In this document: piece by piece, positions 9,151 through 18,042 of the stretch | Numbering within the stretch: the first letter of the stretch is position 1 | How the letters are laid out: each line of letters begins with the position of its first letter | Assembly: GCF_000371785.1 (NCBI RefSeq) | Contig: NZ_AQUI01000002.1 | Location: forward strand, 1,529,276 to 1,593,275 | Length of the DNA stretch: 64,000 nucleotides | Direction of reading: 5' to 3' | Origin: Actinopolyspora halophila DSM 43834 | Lineage (GTDB): Bacteria > Actinomycetota > Actinomycetes > Mycobacteriales > Pseudonocardiaceae | Program-made: the position numbers and the translations under genes | Notes under the pieces: model-generated | Databases searched by the model: none | Seen by the model: only the letters and a program-made list of their open reading frames with translations | What the model was told of the DNA's origin: nothing

Positions 9151-9338
9151 GGTTGCTCGTCCTCCTCGGTCAGCGCCAATCCTGCGAGTCTTACCGTGAA
9201 CACACGGCGGCACGCCTGGCATTTCCACGCGCCGGCAGGTTCAGCCTGCGGCGTGAGTTCCTCATCGCCGCAGTACGGGCAGTAGAACGGAACGGCCCTG
9301 CCTTCGGGTCCGGAGTCCGTCGAATGTCCCCCGTTCAC
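9147..9338 (-). CDS. Zinc-ribbon microprotein of the sulfite reductase operon
   Basis: 63 residues with two CxxC pairs (YCPYCGDE near residue 20 and WKCQACRRVF near residue 39), so a zinc ribbon or rubredoxin-like knuckle is expected. It overlaps both neighbours by 4 bp, the sir stop at its start and cysH at its end. It is therefore made in step with sulfite reductase and APS reductase. Its role is unknown; electron transfer or assembly of the sulfite reductase are possibilities suggested only by position. Confidence 0.85.
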   Translation of the reverse strand: MNGGHSTDSGPEGRAVPFYCPYCGDEELTPQAEPAGAWKCQACRRVFTVRLAGLALTEEDEQP

Positions 9339-11047
9339 GTTAGCGCCTCATCACTCACGCGGTTGGCCCACTCGGCAAAAGTCTCGTCGGAGGAGCGTTG
9401 TTCGAGGTAGCGACGCACCAAACGCTCCACATAATCGCCCACCTCGGCGGAGGTCACCTTGTGGCCCCGGATCTTGCGGCCGAAGCCGGCGTCCCGGCCG
9501 AGTCCTCCGCCCAGGTGCACTTGGAACCCCTCGACCTGGTTGCCCTCGTCGTCCCGGACGAGCTGCCCCTTGAGGCCGATGTCGGACACCTGGGTGCGCG
9601 CGCAGGCGTTCGGGCAACCGTTCAGATTGACCGTCACGGGCTTTTCGATGTCGCCCTGCACGTCCTTCAACCTGCGTTCCAGGTCCTCGACCAGATCCGT
9701 GGCGCGGTTCTTCGTCTCGACGATGGCCAGCTTGCAGAACTCGATCCCGGTGCAGGCCATGACGCTACGGCGCCAGGAGGAGGGACGCGCGTGCAGTCCG
9801 AGCTGATCCAGCTCGGAGACGAGACTCTCGACCTCGGGGCCCGGGACGTCGAGCACGATCAGGTTCTGCTCCACGGTGGTGCGTATCCGACGCGAGCCCA
9901 CCCGTTCGGCGGCCTCGGCCACCTCGATGAGCTTGGAGCCGCTCACACGGCCTGCCACCGAGGTCACGCCCACGTAGTAGTTGCCGTCCACCTGCTCGTG
10001 AACCCCCACGTGGTCGCGCGCGCCCTCCGGGATCGGGGGAGCGGGGCCGTCGAGGAGCTCACGGCCGAGGTACTCGTTCTCCAGCACCTCGCGGAACTTC
10101 TCCGCGCCCCAGTCGGCGACCAGGAACTTCATCCTGGCCCTGTTGCGCAGCCGCCGATAACCGTAGTCCCGGAATATCTGCACCACGGCGTTCCAGACCT
10201 CGGGCACGTCCTCGAGCGGAATCCAGGTGCCCAGGCGCACGGCGAGCTTGGGGTTGGTGGACAGCCCCCCACCGACCCAGAGGTCGAAGCCGGCCCCGTG
10301 CTCCGGGTGGTGCGCTCCGATGAACGAGACGTCGTTCGTCTCGTGCACCACGTCCTGGCGCGGGGAGCCGGAGATGGCCGTCTTGAACTTCCTGGGGAGG
10401 TTGGACAGCGACTCGTCGCCGATGTAGCGGTGGGTTATCTCACGGACGGCGGGCGTGCCGTCGACGACCTCGTCGGCCGCGATCCCGGCCACGGGGGACC
10501 CGAGGATCACGCGCGGGCAGTCGCCGCACGCCTCGGTGGTGTAGAGCCCGACGGACTCCAGCTCCCGCCAGATGTCGGGCATGTCCTCCACGCGGATCCA
10601 GTGCAGCTGGACGTTCTGCCGGTCGGTGACGTCGGCGGTGTCGCGTGCGTAGGTCCGCGAGATCTCACCGATGACCCGCAGCTGCTCGGTGGTGAGCGCC
10701 CCGCCGTCCACGCGGATCCGCAGCATGAAGTAGGAGTCGTCCAGCTGCTCCGGCTCTATGGTGCCGGTTCGGGCGCCCGGAATGCCGGGGGCCCGCTGGG
10801 TGTAGAGCCCCCACCAGCGAAAACGGCCGCGCAGGTCGGAGGGGTCGATGGAGTCGAAACCACGCAGCGCGTAGATGTTCTCGATGCGGCTGCGCACGTT
10901 GAGCGGGTTGTCGTCCTTCTTGGACTGTTCGTTGCCGTTGAGTGGTTCGCGGTACCCGAGCGCCCACTGTCCTTCGGCGCCGCCCTTGCCCTTGCGGGCG
11001 GGGGAACGGCGTTTCGGCTGGCTCGGTGCTTCCGTCGGGGGGACCAT
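9335..11047 (-). CDS. sir: Ferredoxin-dependent sulfite reductase (SirA/NirA family)
   Basis: 570 residues with the two-repeat siroheme sulfite/nitrite reductase architecture. The coupled siroheme/[4Fe-4S] site is formed by MACTGIEFCKLA (C-x5-C) and NGCPNACAR (C-x3-C). Tyr82 (WWGLYTQR) and Cys174 (TEACGDCPR) align, at a constant offset of 13, with the Tyr69-Cys161 pair that is covalently linked in the M. tuberculosis sulfite reductase. Sulfite rather than nitrite is therefore the likely substrate. It catalyses six-electron reduction to sulfide. GGAGG sits 8 nt before the ATG. It is the first enzyme gene of the sulfur operon. Confidence 0.95.
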   Translation of the reverse strand: MVPPTEAPSQPKRRSPARKGKGGAEGQWALGYREPLNGNEQSKKDDNPLNVRSRIENIYALRGFDSIDPSDLRGRFRWWGLYTQRAPGIPGARTGTIEPEQLDDSYFMLRIRVDGGALTTEQLRVIGEISRTYARDTADVTDRQNVQLHWIRVEDMPDIWRELESVGLYTTEACGDCPRVILGSPVAGIAADEVVDGTPAVREITHRYIGDESLSNLPRKFKTAISGSPRQDVVHETNDVSFIGAHHPEHGAGFDLWVGGGLSTNPKLAVRLGTWIPLEDVPEVWNAVVQIFRDYGYRRLRNRARMKFLVADWGAEKFREVLENEYLGRELLDGPAPPIPEGARDHVGVHEQVDGNYYVGVTSVAGRVSGSKLIEVAEAAERVGSRRIRTTVEQNLIVLDVPGPEVESLVSELDQLGLHARPSSWRRSVMACTGIEFCKLAIVETKNRATDLVEDLERRLKDVQGDIEKPVTVNLNGCPNACARTQVSDIGLKGQLVRDDEGNQVEGFQVHLGGGLGRDAGFGRKIRGHKVTSAEVGDYVERLVRRYLEQRSSDETFAEWANRVSDEALT

Positions 11048-11115
11048 TCGGCCGACCTCCGGGATGACGTGGCGTTACTACGCCGCGAGGAGACTGTCTC
11101 GGGAAAGCTTGCTCA

Positions 11116-11143
11116 CGGTTCGAAAAGAGCGATTTCCGAACCG
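11116..11143 (-). promoter_or_regulatory. Stem-loop between leader peptide and sir
   Basis: CGGTTCG (11116-11122) and CGAACCG (11137-11143) are perfect inverted repeats in the 121-nt space between the leader-peptide stop and the sir start. No T-run follows on the transcript, so if it controls expression it may do so by Rho-dependent or translational attenuation. Functional assignment is inference. Confidence 0.4.
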
Positions 11144-11168
11144 GGCGTCGTGAAAACGCGGCGACGGA

Positions 11169-11261
11169 CTAACCGGCGTTACGGCACAGCGCGCTCGACA
11201 CCCGCCGCAGATCCAAGTAGCGCCGGGCGACCAGCAGCAGCTCGGTGGGGGGCGCGTCCAT
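11169..11261 (-). CDS. Leader peptide of the sulfate-assimilation operon
   Basis: A 30-residue ORF starting MDAPPTELLLVARRYLDL and ending RRVSSALCRNAG. The RRYLDLRRVSSALCR core is the signature of actinobacterial leader peptides found ahead of sulfur-metabolism genes (x-R-R-x-x-D-L-x-R-V-x-S-A-x-C-R). It carries a single near-terminal Cys codon. It lies directly upstream of sir on the same strand. A cysteine-supply sensor acting through ribosome stalling is the expected role, by analogy with cysteine-responsive attenuation in mycobacteria; the mechanism here is inferred. Confidence 0.85.
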   Translation of the reverse strand: MDAPPTELLLVARRYLDLRRVSSALCRNAG

Positions 11262-11395
11262 ACTCGTCAGCCTGCCAGGAGCTCACCGGGTGGTCCAGCG
11301 TCATCCGCATGTTGGGACGCTGTGACCGGCGTTACCCGGCGGTTCCAGGGGTTCGGGATCCGGTCCGGACGTCGGTCACTGGGACACTGGGTGAC

Positions 11396-12622
11396 GTGAC
11401 CGCACAACCACTGACCGGTGAGACCCCTCCCGCGGACGGGAGTTTGCCCGAAGGGGCGTTGGAAGGCGTGGGAAAGCGTCCGTTCGGGGTTTACGTGCAC
11501 GTGCCGTTCTGCGCCACCCGGTGCGGCTACTGCGACTTCAACACCTACACCGCCGACGAACTGGACGGCGGCGGCAGCCTCGGAGGGTGGCTGGAAGCGC
11601 TCAAACGGGAACTCCGGCTCGGCGCCCGCGTGCTCGGTGGCCCGGAACAGGCCCCCAGGGCGGAGACGGTGTTCGTCGGAGGGGGGACTCCCTCCCTGCT
11701 CGGGGGAACCGGGCTGGCCGAGGTGCTGGACGCGGTGCGTGACTCGTTCGGCTTGGCCGCGGACGCCGAGGTGACCACGGAGGCCAATCCGGAGTCCACA
11801 TCGCCCGAGTTGTTCGACACGATCAGGCGGGCGGGCTACACCAGGGTTTCGCTGGGCATGCAGTCGGCGGCCGAACACGTGCTGCGCGTGCTGGACCGCA
11901 GGCACACCCCGGGGCGGGCCGTGGCCGCGGCGGACGAGGCGCGCGCCGCCGGATTCGAGCACGTCAGCCTGGATCTGATCTACGGCACTCCTGGGGAGAG
12001 CACGCAGGACCTGCGCACGACGCTCGATGCCGTGCTGAGCGCCGGGGTCGATCACGTGTCGGCCTATTCGCTGATCGTCGAGGAGGGCACGGCGCTGGCC
12101 CGGCGGGTCCGGCGCGGCGAGCTTCCCGTGCCGGACGAGGACGTCCTCGCGGAGAAGTACGAACTGATCGACAGCGTGTTGAGCGGTTCGGGACTGCGGT
12201 GGTACGAGGTCTCGAACTGGGCCTCCGCCGAAAAGGCGCGTTGCAGGCACAACATCGGTTACTGGAGCGGTGGTGACTGGTGGGGTGCGGGGCCGGGCGC
12301 GCACAGCCACGTCGGCGGGGTCCGCTGGTGGAACCTCAAGTTCCCCGCGCGCTACGCCGCGACCCTGGCCTCCGGAAACTCCCCCGCCGCCGGCAGGGAG
12401 GTGTTGACCGAGGAGGACCGCCGCATCGAGCGCGTGATGCTGGAGCTGCGCCTGGACGGCGGGCTCCCCGTCGAGGTGCTCGACCGAGCAGGACTCGACG
12501 AGGCGCGGCAGGCCGTGGAGGACGGACTGCTCCGGGGCGAGCAACTGCGGGCGGGCCGCTGTGTGCTCACCGACAGGGGGAGGTTGCTCGCGGACGGGGT
12601 CGTGCGGCGTTTGATCGGTTGA
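11396..12622 (+). CDS. hemW: Radical SAM heme chaperone HemW (HemN-like)
   Basis: 408 residues from a GTG at 11396. The radical-SAM cluster motif is CATRCGYCDFN (Cys39, Cys43, Cys46), followed by GGGTPSLL, TEANPES and the HemN C-terminal domain starting around LDGGLPVEVL. The protein lacks the extra N-terminal residues of true anaerobic coproporphyrinogen oxidase, and is shorter. The heme-chaperone assignment is therefore more likely than HemN. Older annotations call such proteins oxygen-independent coproporphyrinogen III oxidase. Confidence 0.9.
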   Translation: MTAQPLTGETPPADGSLPEGALEGVGKRPFGVYVHVPFCATRCGYCDFNTYTADELDGGGSLGGWLEALKRELRLGARVLGGPEQAPRAETVFVGGGTPSLLGGTGLAEVLDAVRDSFGLAADAEVTTEANPESTSPELFDTIRRAGYTRVSLGMQSAAEHVLRVLDRRHTPGRAVAAADEARAAGFEHVSLDLIYGTPGESTQDLRTTLDAVLSAGVDHVSAYSLIVEEGTALARRVRRGELPVPDEDVLAEKYELIDSVLSGSGLRWYEVSNWASAEKARCRHNIGYWSGGDWWGAGPGAHSHVGGVRWWNLKFPARYAATLASGNSPAAGREVLTEEDRRIERVMLELRLDGGLPVEVLDRAGLDEARQAVEDGLLRGEQLRAGRCVLTDRGRLLADGVVRRLIG

Positions 12623-12924
12623 TCGCTCCGGTGGAACGCGCCGGTGGAATGCGGAGGGGCTGATCCCTCGTTGCCGTGGCGGTGCGGGAACGCTCGGTGT
12701 CGAGTGCCCGCTCCGAAGTCGGGACGCCCCGCAGGCACGTGGTTCCGCGGGGTCCTTCGGCGGGGGCGCCGGAACGGTCCGGATGTAGAAAACGACGCCC
12801 CTCGCCTCTCGGCTGGGAGGGCGAAACACCGTAAACTCGAGCAACGGACGGCAGGCACGACCCGTGCGTGCCGAGTCGGACGTGTCCGCCGGAGCGGGAC
12901 GCGCCGGACGAGGAGGTGACGCTG
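12623..12924. other. Intergenic region upstream of hrcA
   Basis: No gene is apparent. A small inverted repeat (GGCACG...CGTGCC around 12853-12872) precedes hrcA, and ACACCGTAAACTCG near 12826-12838 contains a -10-like TAAACT. I did not find a CIRCE element (TTAGCACTC-N9-GAGTGCTAA) here. Confidence 0.35.
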
Positions 12925-13947
12925 GTGAACGCGGACGAGCGCCGTTTCGAGGTGCTACGCGCGATCGTTGCCGATTACGTGTCCACCAACGAGCCGGTCG
13001 GTTCCAAGACGCTCGTCGAACAGCACGACCTCGGTGTGTCCAGTGCCACTGTACGCAACGACATGGCCGTTCTCGAGGAAGAGGGGCTGATCGCGCAGCC
13101 GCACACGAGCGCGGGTCGGATCCCCACCGATCAGGGGTACCGCACCTTCGTCGATCGGATCCACGAGATAAAGCCGCTGACTTCCCCGGAGCGTAGGGCC
13201 ATCCACGCCTTCCTCGGGGGTGCGCTGGATCTCGACGACGTGATGAGGCGCAGCGTACGTCTGTTGGCGCAGCTCACCCAACAGGTCGCCGTGGTGCAGT
13301 ACCCGACGCTGACCCAGTCGACGGTGCGCCACGTGGAAGTGGTGACCATCACTTCGGCGCGGCTGATGCTGGTGCTGATCACGGACACGGGTCGGGTCGA
13401 TCAGCGTATGGTCGACCTCGGGGACGTCATCGGCGAGGAGGACGTCACCCGGCTGCGTACCGTGCTCAATTCCGCGATGGCCGGCAAGCGGCTGGCCGAC
13501 GCCTCCGCTTCGGTCGCCGAACTTCCGGAACAGGCGCCTCCCGAGTTACGTGAGACCATGACGAGGGTCTGCGGTGTGCTCATCGAAACCCTGGTCGAGC
13601 ACCCCGATGAGCGGATGGTCCTCGGAGGGACCCCGAACCTGACCCGCAACGTCGCGGACTTCCCCGGTTCGTTGCGGCAGGTGCTCGAAGCTCTCGAGGA
13701 ACAGGTGGTCGTGCTGCGCCTGTTGGCGGCGGCCCGCGATTCGGAGGGTGTGACGGTCCGGATCGGTATGGAGAACGAGGCCGAGGAGATGCAGACCACC
13801 TCGGTCGTTTCCACCGGTTACGGTTTGCATGGGACGGTACTGGGGGGCATGGGCGTGGTCGGCCCCACCCGGATGGACTATCCGGGAACGATGGCAGCGG
13901 TTCGTGCCGTTGCGTCCTACGTGGGAGAGATCCTGGCGGGACGGTGA
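12925..13947 (+). CDS. hrcA: Heat-inducible transcription repressor HrcA
   Basis: 340 residues from GTG 12925, with AGGAGG 8 nt upstream. The N-terminal winged helix is [26 protein letters not shown]...[30 protein letters not shown], which is diagnostic. A GAF-like dimerisation domain and the C-terminal [21 protein letters not shown] follow. It represses chaperone genes through CIRCE operators elsewhere in the genome; none is visible in this window. It sits 88 bp upstream of dnaJ2, the standard actinobacterial arrangement. Confidence 0.96.
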   Translation: MNADERRFEVLRAIVADYVSTNEPVGSKTLVEQHDLGVSSATVRNDMAVLEEEGLIAQPHTSAGRIPTDQGYRTFVDRIHEIKPLTSPERRAIHAFLGGALDLDDVMRRSVRLLAQLTQQVAVVQYPTLTQSTVRHVEVVTITSARLMLVLITDTGRVDQRMVDLGDVIGEEDVTRLRTVLNSAMAGKRLADASASVAELPEQAPPELRETMTRVCGVLIETLVEHPDERMVLGGTPNLTRNVADFPGSLRQVLEALEEQVVVLRLLAAARDSEGVTVRIGMENEAEEMQTTSVVSTGYGLHGTVLGGMGVVGPTRMDYPGTMAAVRAVASYVGEILAGR

Positions 13948-14035
13948 CGTCCGCGTGGCAGGCATGTCGAGCGGCACCCATCCCTCGGAATCTTCGGCAT
14001 GTACCCGCTAGACGAGCAGAGGAAGAACGCACAAG

Positions 14036-15214
14036 GTGGCCAAGGACTACTACGGGATCCTCGGGGTATCCAAGGACGCGACCCAGGATCAGATCAAGCG
14101 GGCTTACCGCAAGCTTGCGCGGGAACTGCACCCTGATGTCAACAAGGAGGACGGTGCCCAGGAGCGCTTCCGGGAGGTGAGCACCGCCTACGAGGTCCTT
14201 TCGGATCCCCAGAAGCGTCAGATGGTCGATCTGGGCGGCGATCCGATGGACAGCGGCGGCGGTGGCGCGGGAGGACGCGCCGGTGGCGACCCGTTCGCCG
14301 GTTTCGGCGGCCTCGGCGACATCATGGACGCGTTCTTCGGCGGTGGCTCCGGAGGCGGCGCGGGCCGAGGTCCGCGCAGCCGTGTCCAGCAGGGGTCCGA
14401 CGCGCTGTTGCGGTTGGAGCTGACGCTGGAGGACTGCGCACAGGGTGTGAACCGCGATGTCACGGTCGACACCGCTGTCGTGTGCGACACCTGTCAGGGT
14501 GGTGGTTCGAGTGCGGGAACCGCTCCCTCCACCTGCGACACCTGCGAGGGACGTGGCGAGATCCAGTCCGTGCAGCGTTCCTTCCTGGGCCAGGTCATGA
14601 CCTCGCGTCCCTGCCCGGTGTGTCGCGGGCTCGGTGAGGTCATCACCGATCCGTGCCAGCAGTGCAGCGGGGACGGGCGAGTGCGCTCCAGGCGCACGAT
14701 CACGGTCAAGATCCCCGGCGGTGTCGGTGACGGCATGCGGGTCCGACTCGCCGGAGAGGGCGAGGTCGGTCCGGGTGGCGGCCCGGCGGGCGATCTCTTC
14801 GTCGAGGTCGAGGAACTGCCGCACGAGCGGTTCGTGCGGGACGGTGCGGACCTGCACTGCGATGTCCAGGTGCCGATGACCGCAGCCGCGCTGGGCACCG
14901 TGGTCAACATCGAGACACTCGACGACCAGGAGGAACTGACCGTCGAGCCGGGAACCCAGGCCGGTACCGAGTACGTGCTCAGCGGCCAGGGGCTGCCGAA
15001 ACTGCGTTCGAACGGACGGATCAGCGGTCACGGTGACCTGCACGTGCACTTGGACGTGGTCGTTCCCACCAAGCTGGACGACACCCAGGCGGACCTGTTG
15101 CGCCAGTTGGCATCGGAGCGGGACGAGGAACAGCCCGAACCCACTGTCAGCGCGAACGGCAACGGACACCGCAGCGGGATCTTCTCGCGGTTCCGCGGGT
15201 TCGGCCACCGCTGA
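14036..15214 (+). CDS. dnaJ: Molecular chaperone DnaJ (DnaJ2 type)
   Basis: 392 residues from GTG 14036. J domain at residues 3-68 with HPD at 32-34, Gly-rich linker (about 77-117), then four zinc repeats [24 protein letters not shown] and CQQCSGDG, and the C-terminal substrate-binding barrels. It stimulates DnaK ATPase and delivers substrates. No dnaK or grpE is adjacent, so this is the second, HrcA-linked copy type found in actinobacteria. Confidence 0.96.
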   Translation: MAKDYYGILGVSKDATQDQIKRAYRKLARELHPDVNKEDGAQERFREVSTAYEVLSDPQKRQMVDLGGDPMDSGGGGAGGRAGGDPFAGFGGLGDIMDAFFGGGSGGGAGRGPRSRVQQGSDALLRLELTLEDCAQGVNRDVTVDTAVVCDTCQGGGSSAGTAPSTCDTCEGRGEIQSVQRSFLGQVMTSRPCPVCRGLGEVITDPCQQCSGDGRVRSRRTITVKIPGGVGDGMRVRLAGEGEVGPGGGPAGDLFVEVEELPHERFVRDGADLHCDVQVPMTAAALGTVVNIETLDDQEELTVEPGTQAGTEYVLSGQGLPKLRSNGRISGHGDLHVHLDVVVPTKLDDTQADLLRQLASERDEEQPEPTVSANGNGHRSGIFSRFRGFGHR

Positions 15215-15229
15215 GACAGCCGAGACACG

Positions 15230-15253
15230 GGCGGCCCGCACGTGCGGGCCGCC
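15230..15253 (+). terminator. 24-bp perfect palindrome terminator after dnaJ
   Basis: GGCGGCCCGCAC (15230-15241) is followed at once by its reverse complement GTGCGGGCCGCC, 16 bp after the dnaJ stop. It would fold as a 10-bp stem with an ACGT loop. No T-run follows. Confidence 0.75.
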
Positions 15254-15435
15254 GTTCGGGCTGACGGTCCGCCCCGACGTGTCCACGTTCCGACGGGATC
15301 ACGTCGGGTCGGCCTCCATCCACGTTTCCCGGCGCCTCGGCCTCGAAGCACACCACCTACGCAGTCGGCACCGCGGGGACAGGAGCTCCCGATCAAGGGG
15401 CACCGTCCAACGCGAATGCTCTGAGCCTGGGAAAC

Positions 15436-15567
15436 CGGCACCGCCGGGGGTTCTCAGTCACGGGTCTCGCGAGGAGAGCCTCGACGTTGTGTAGGTCGCT
15501 ACCCGATGTCGAGGATCCCGCAGCGAGCCCCCGACTGAGGTTCCCCCACGGAACCACCCGAGCCAAC
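15436..15567 (-). repeat. Intergenic structured repeat, copy A
   Basis: Copy A of a dispersed element; given on the minus strand because the other copies read on the plus strand. Read in that sense it has GGGGAACCTCAGTC...GGGCTCGC, an inner stem CCTCGAC/GTCGAGG around the loop ATCGGGTAG...CACAAC, then TCCTCGCGAG and GACTGAGAACCCCC. The outer arms pair as CTCAGTC/GACTGAG, GGG/CCC and CTCGC/GCGAG. It occupies the dnaJ-rsmE gap. Confidence 0.85.
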
Positions 15568-15599
15568 CGATCCCCGAACTTCCAATCCAGTGAGTTTCG

Positions 15600-16340
15600 A
15601 TGCCATCTACTCTGCCGGTCTTCTCGGTCGACGAGTTGCCCGAAGGGGCGCACACCCGGCTGGACGGTCCGGAGGGCAAGCACGCCGCCACCGTGCGCCG
15701 GATGCGTTTCGGGGCCCGGTTGATGCTGTCGGACGGGCGGGGAGGACTCGCCGAGTGCCGGGTCGTGGAGGCGAGCAGGGACGCTCTCGAGCTGGAGGTG
15801 CTGGACCGGCAGCGGGTCCCCGAGCCGGAGTTGCGGGTGCGACTGGTGCAGGCACTGGTCAAGGGCGATCGCGGTGAGCTGGCCGTGGAGCTGGCGACCG
15901 AGGCCGGAGTGGACTCGATCACGCCGTGGCGGGCCGAGCGCTGCGTGGCCAAGTGGGACGACGGTCCCCGTGGGGCGAAGGCGCTCGAACGCTGGCGCAA
16001 TTCCGCGCGGCAGGCGGCGAAGCAGGCGCGCAGGGCCTGGACCCCCGTGGTCGAGGAGCCCGCGGGCACCTCCGCCGTGGCTGAGTCGTTGTCCGAGTGC
16101 GCGGCCGCTGTGGTGCTGCACGAGTCGGGAGAGCTCACGCTGCCGGAGGTCCCCTTGCCGGGCCGGGGTCGGCTGACCGTGGTCGTCGGTCCCGAGGGCG
16201 GGATCACGGACGGCGAACTGGACGCTCTGGTCACCGCCGGGGCCAGGCCGGTCCGGCTGGGCCCCGAGGTGCTGCGGGCCTCGACGGCGGGAACCGTGGC
16301 GCTGGGAGCGCTGGGGGCCCTGACCGAGCGTTGGCGATGA
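15600..16340 (+). CDS. rsmE: 16S rRNA (uracil1498-N3)-methyltransferase
   Basis: 246 residues. N-terminal PUA-like domain (KHAATVRRMRFGARLML), then a SPOUT knot with ALVKGDRGELAVELATEAGVDSITPW, SARQAAKQARRAWTP and VVVGPEGGITDGEL, ending LGPEVLRASTAGTVALGAL, all signature RsmE elements. It methylates U1498 of 16S rRNA. The position after dnaJ2 matches other actinobacteria. Confidence 0.95.
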   Translation: MPSTLPVFSVDELPEGAHTRLDGPEGKHAATVRRMRFGARLMLSDGRGGLAECRVVEASRDALELEVLDRQRVPEPELRVRLVQALVKGDRGELAVELATEAGVDSITPWRAERCVAKWDDGPRGAKALERWRNSARQAAKQARRAWTPVVEEPAGTSAVAESLSECAAAVVLHESGELTLPEVPLPGRGRLTVVVGPEGGITDGELDALVTAGARPVRLGPEVLRASTAGTVALGALGALTERWR

Positions 16341-16433
16341 CGGCTCGGGCGGGGTGTCTCCGCTCGTCCCGGTGTGGAGTCCCGTGCGGGGCGCTCCGCC
16401 GCCGGTGATCCGTTCGTGGATAGTCTGTTCGGT

Positions 16434-16793
16434 ATGACCGAAGGCGAGTCCTCACTGTTCGAACGCATGATGTCCGGCGAGATTCCCGCCGAGTTCGTGC
16501 ATCACGACGAGCGCACGATCGCGATCAGGGACATCAATCCCCAGGCCCCCGTTCACGTGCTGGTGGTCCCCCGGAAGCGCTACCGCAACGCGGCGGAGTT
16601 GGCGGAGGACGACCCGGAGCTGCTGGCCGAACTGTTCCGCGTGGCCAAGAACATCGCCGAGCGCGAAGGCGTCGCGGAGTCGGGATACCGACTGCTGTTC
16701 AACACCAACGAGGACGCGGGGCAGACGGTCTTCCACGTGCACCTGCACCTTTTGGGCGGGCGGCAGCTCGGAGCGCTGGCCCAACAGGTCTGA
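16434..16793 (+). CDS. HIT family (histidine triad) nucleotide-binding protein
   Basis: 119 residues from ATG 16434. The triad HVHLHLLGG (His101, His103, His105) and the preceding HVLVVPRKRY, plus NTNEDAGQTVFHVHLHLLGGR, identify an HINT-type purine phosphoramidase. A 20-codon upstream extension without family similarity was discarded. Confidence 0.92.
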   Translation: MTEGESSLFERMMSGEIPAEFVHHDERTIAIRDINPQAPVHVLVVPRKRYRNAAELAEDDPELLAELFRVAKNIAEREGVAESGYRLLFNTNEDAGQTVFHVHLHLLGGRQLGALAQQV

Positions 16794-16795
16794 AA

Positions 16796-16945
16796 GGATC
16801 GGCGGCTCGGTCTGCTTGGCGGATCATTCGAGGGAACCTCAGGCGGGGGCTCGCTGCTCCGATCCTCGACATCGAGTAGGCACCACGCCACGTCGGGGCC
16901 GTCCTCGCGAGGGCACCACGGGAGAACCCGCGGCGGTGCCGGTGG
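16796..16945 (+). repeat. Intergenic structured repeat, copy B
   Basis: Begins AGGATCGGCGGCTCGG, then CTGCTTGGCGG, GGGAACCTCAGG, GGGCTCGCTGC, TCCTCGACATCGAGTAG, GTCGGGGCCGTCCTCGCGAG and GAGAACCCGCGG. The terminal GGG-AAC-CTC faces GAG-AA-CCC, and the inner stem is CCTCGAC/GTCGGGG with one G-T pair. It fills the convergent gap between the HIT gene and the MBL gene. Confidence 0.85.
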
Positions 16946-17028
16946 CTCGGGTGGGTGAGGGCGACTTCGCCGCCCTCCGGACGACCGGCCCGGGCCCGCA
17001 ACAGGGCTGCCTCACGTGACCGGGCGCT

Positions 17029-17856
17029 TCATCCGAGGTGGTCGTACTCCCCGCTGGTCCAGGCGACGTGGCGTCGGGCGGAGCGCCGCACGGCTTCCTT
17101 GGCGCCGCCGAGCACCGCGTCGCCGCCCAGCCCGCGGAGGTGGTCGAACTCGTACGGTTCCAGCCGCCGCACGATGCGTTCCACCAGGCCGGGCGACAGC
17201 GGGATCCTGTTCGGGTAGCTGCGCATGAACGTGACCCACCCCTGGGCGGCCACCCCCGCGATCGTGTCCCCGGTGAGCAGCAGCCCGGCCCCTCCCGCTC
17301 CGTCCGCCACGTGCGCCACGGCCGAACCCGGGAAGTGCCCACCGACCTCGACGAGGGTCACCCCGGGCAGTACCCGTTCCGCGCCCTCCCACTCGCGGAT
17401 GACCGGGTCCTCGCGACGCACCCACTCCCGGTCGGCGGAGTGCACCAGAACCGGGGCGTTCCCGAAGCGGTGACTCAAGCTGACCTGCGCGCAGTACATG
17501 TGCGGGTGGCTGGCCACGATGACCGAGACCCCGCCCAGCTCGGTGATCCTGTCCACCAGGGGGCGGTCGATGTGGTTCGGTGGATCCCACAGCAGGTTGC
17601 CCTCAGCCGTCCGCACCAGGTGGGTCCAGTGCGGGATCCCGAACCCCGGTTCGCGACCGAGGCGGTGGAGACCGGGTTCGAGCTGTTCGTGCAGCAGCTC
17701 GTGACCGTCGGCGGCGAGTTCGTCCGGTGTCGTCCAGGACTGGCCGGTCGCGGGCACGTACTGTCTTTCGTCGGCGCAGATCGCGCACGTGGTGCTCGGG
17801 GGATCGGCGGTGTCGGGGTGTTCGACTCCGCAGGTCGCGCAGATCCAGACGGTCAT
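17029..17856 (-). CDS. Rubredoxin-like zinc ribbon fused to MBL-fold hydrolase
   Basis: 275 residues. The N-terminus carries a knuckle pair (ICATCGVEHP, Cys6/Cys9; TTCAICADE, Cys24/Cys27). A metallo-beta-lactamase fold follows: EGNLLWDPP, ASHPHMYCAQ, GHFPGS and LLTGDTI. The usual HxHxDH is reduced to HPH with no Asp-His, so the second metal site is altered; other ligands (His of GHFPGS and Asp of TGD) remain. Function unknown; perhaps a thiol or ester hydrolase or a mononuclear enzyme. Monocistronic. Confidence 0.82.
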   Translation of the reverse strand: MTVWICATCGVEHPDTADPPSTTCAICADERQYVPATGQSWTTPDELAADGHELLHEQLEPGLHRLGREPGFGIPHWTHLVRTAEGNLLWDPPNHIDRPLVDRITELGGVSVIVASHPHMYCAQVSLSHRFGNAPVLVHSADREWVRREDPVIREWEGAERVLPGVTLVEVGGHFPGSAVAHVADGAGGAGLLLTGDTIAGVAAQGWVTFMRSYPNRIPLSPGLVERIVRRLEPYEFDHLRGLGGDAVLGGAKEAVRRSARRHVAWTSGEYDHLG

Positions 17857-18042
17857 GAAGGCACTCCAGGGTTCGAAGTGGGCTTGAAGTCGAGCCGGTA
17901 CGCCGCCAGCCGTTCACGGGGTACCCGCCCCTTCGGGGCGCTACCGGCGAGAAGCAATCGAGTTGTCGGTTGCTCTACCATCGGAGTGGAAGGAATCCAG
18001 TACCGAACCGCGCCAGAGCGCAGAAAGCAGGCCGGTAACAGC

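Noticed and set aside
9398-11395. Long upstream extension of the hemW frame
   Set aside because: The extension is antisense to sir; HemW homology begins after the GTG at 11396, which gives the normal family length.
12623-14035. CIRCE operators near hrcA and dnaJ
   Set aside because: The TTAGCACTC-N9-GAGTGCTAA palindrome is not present in this interval.
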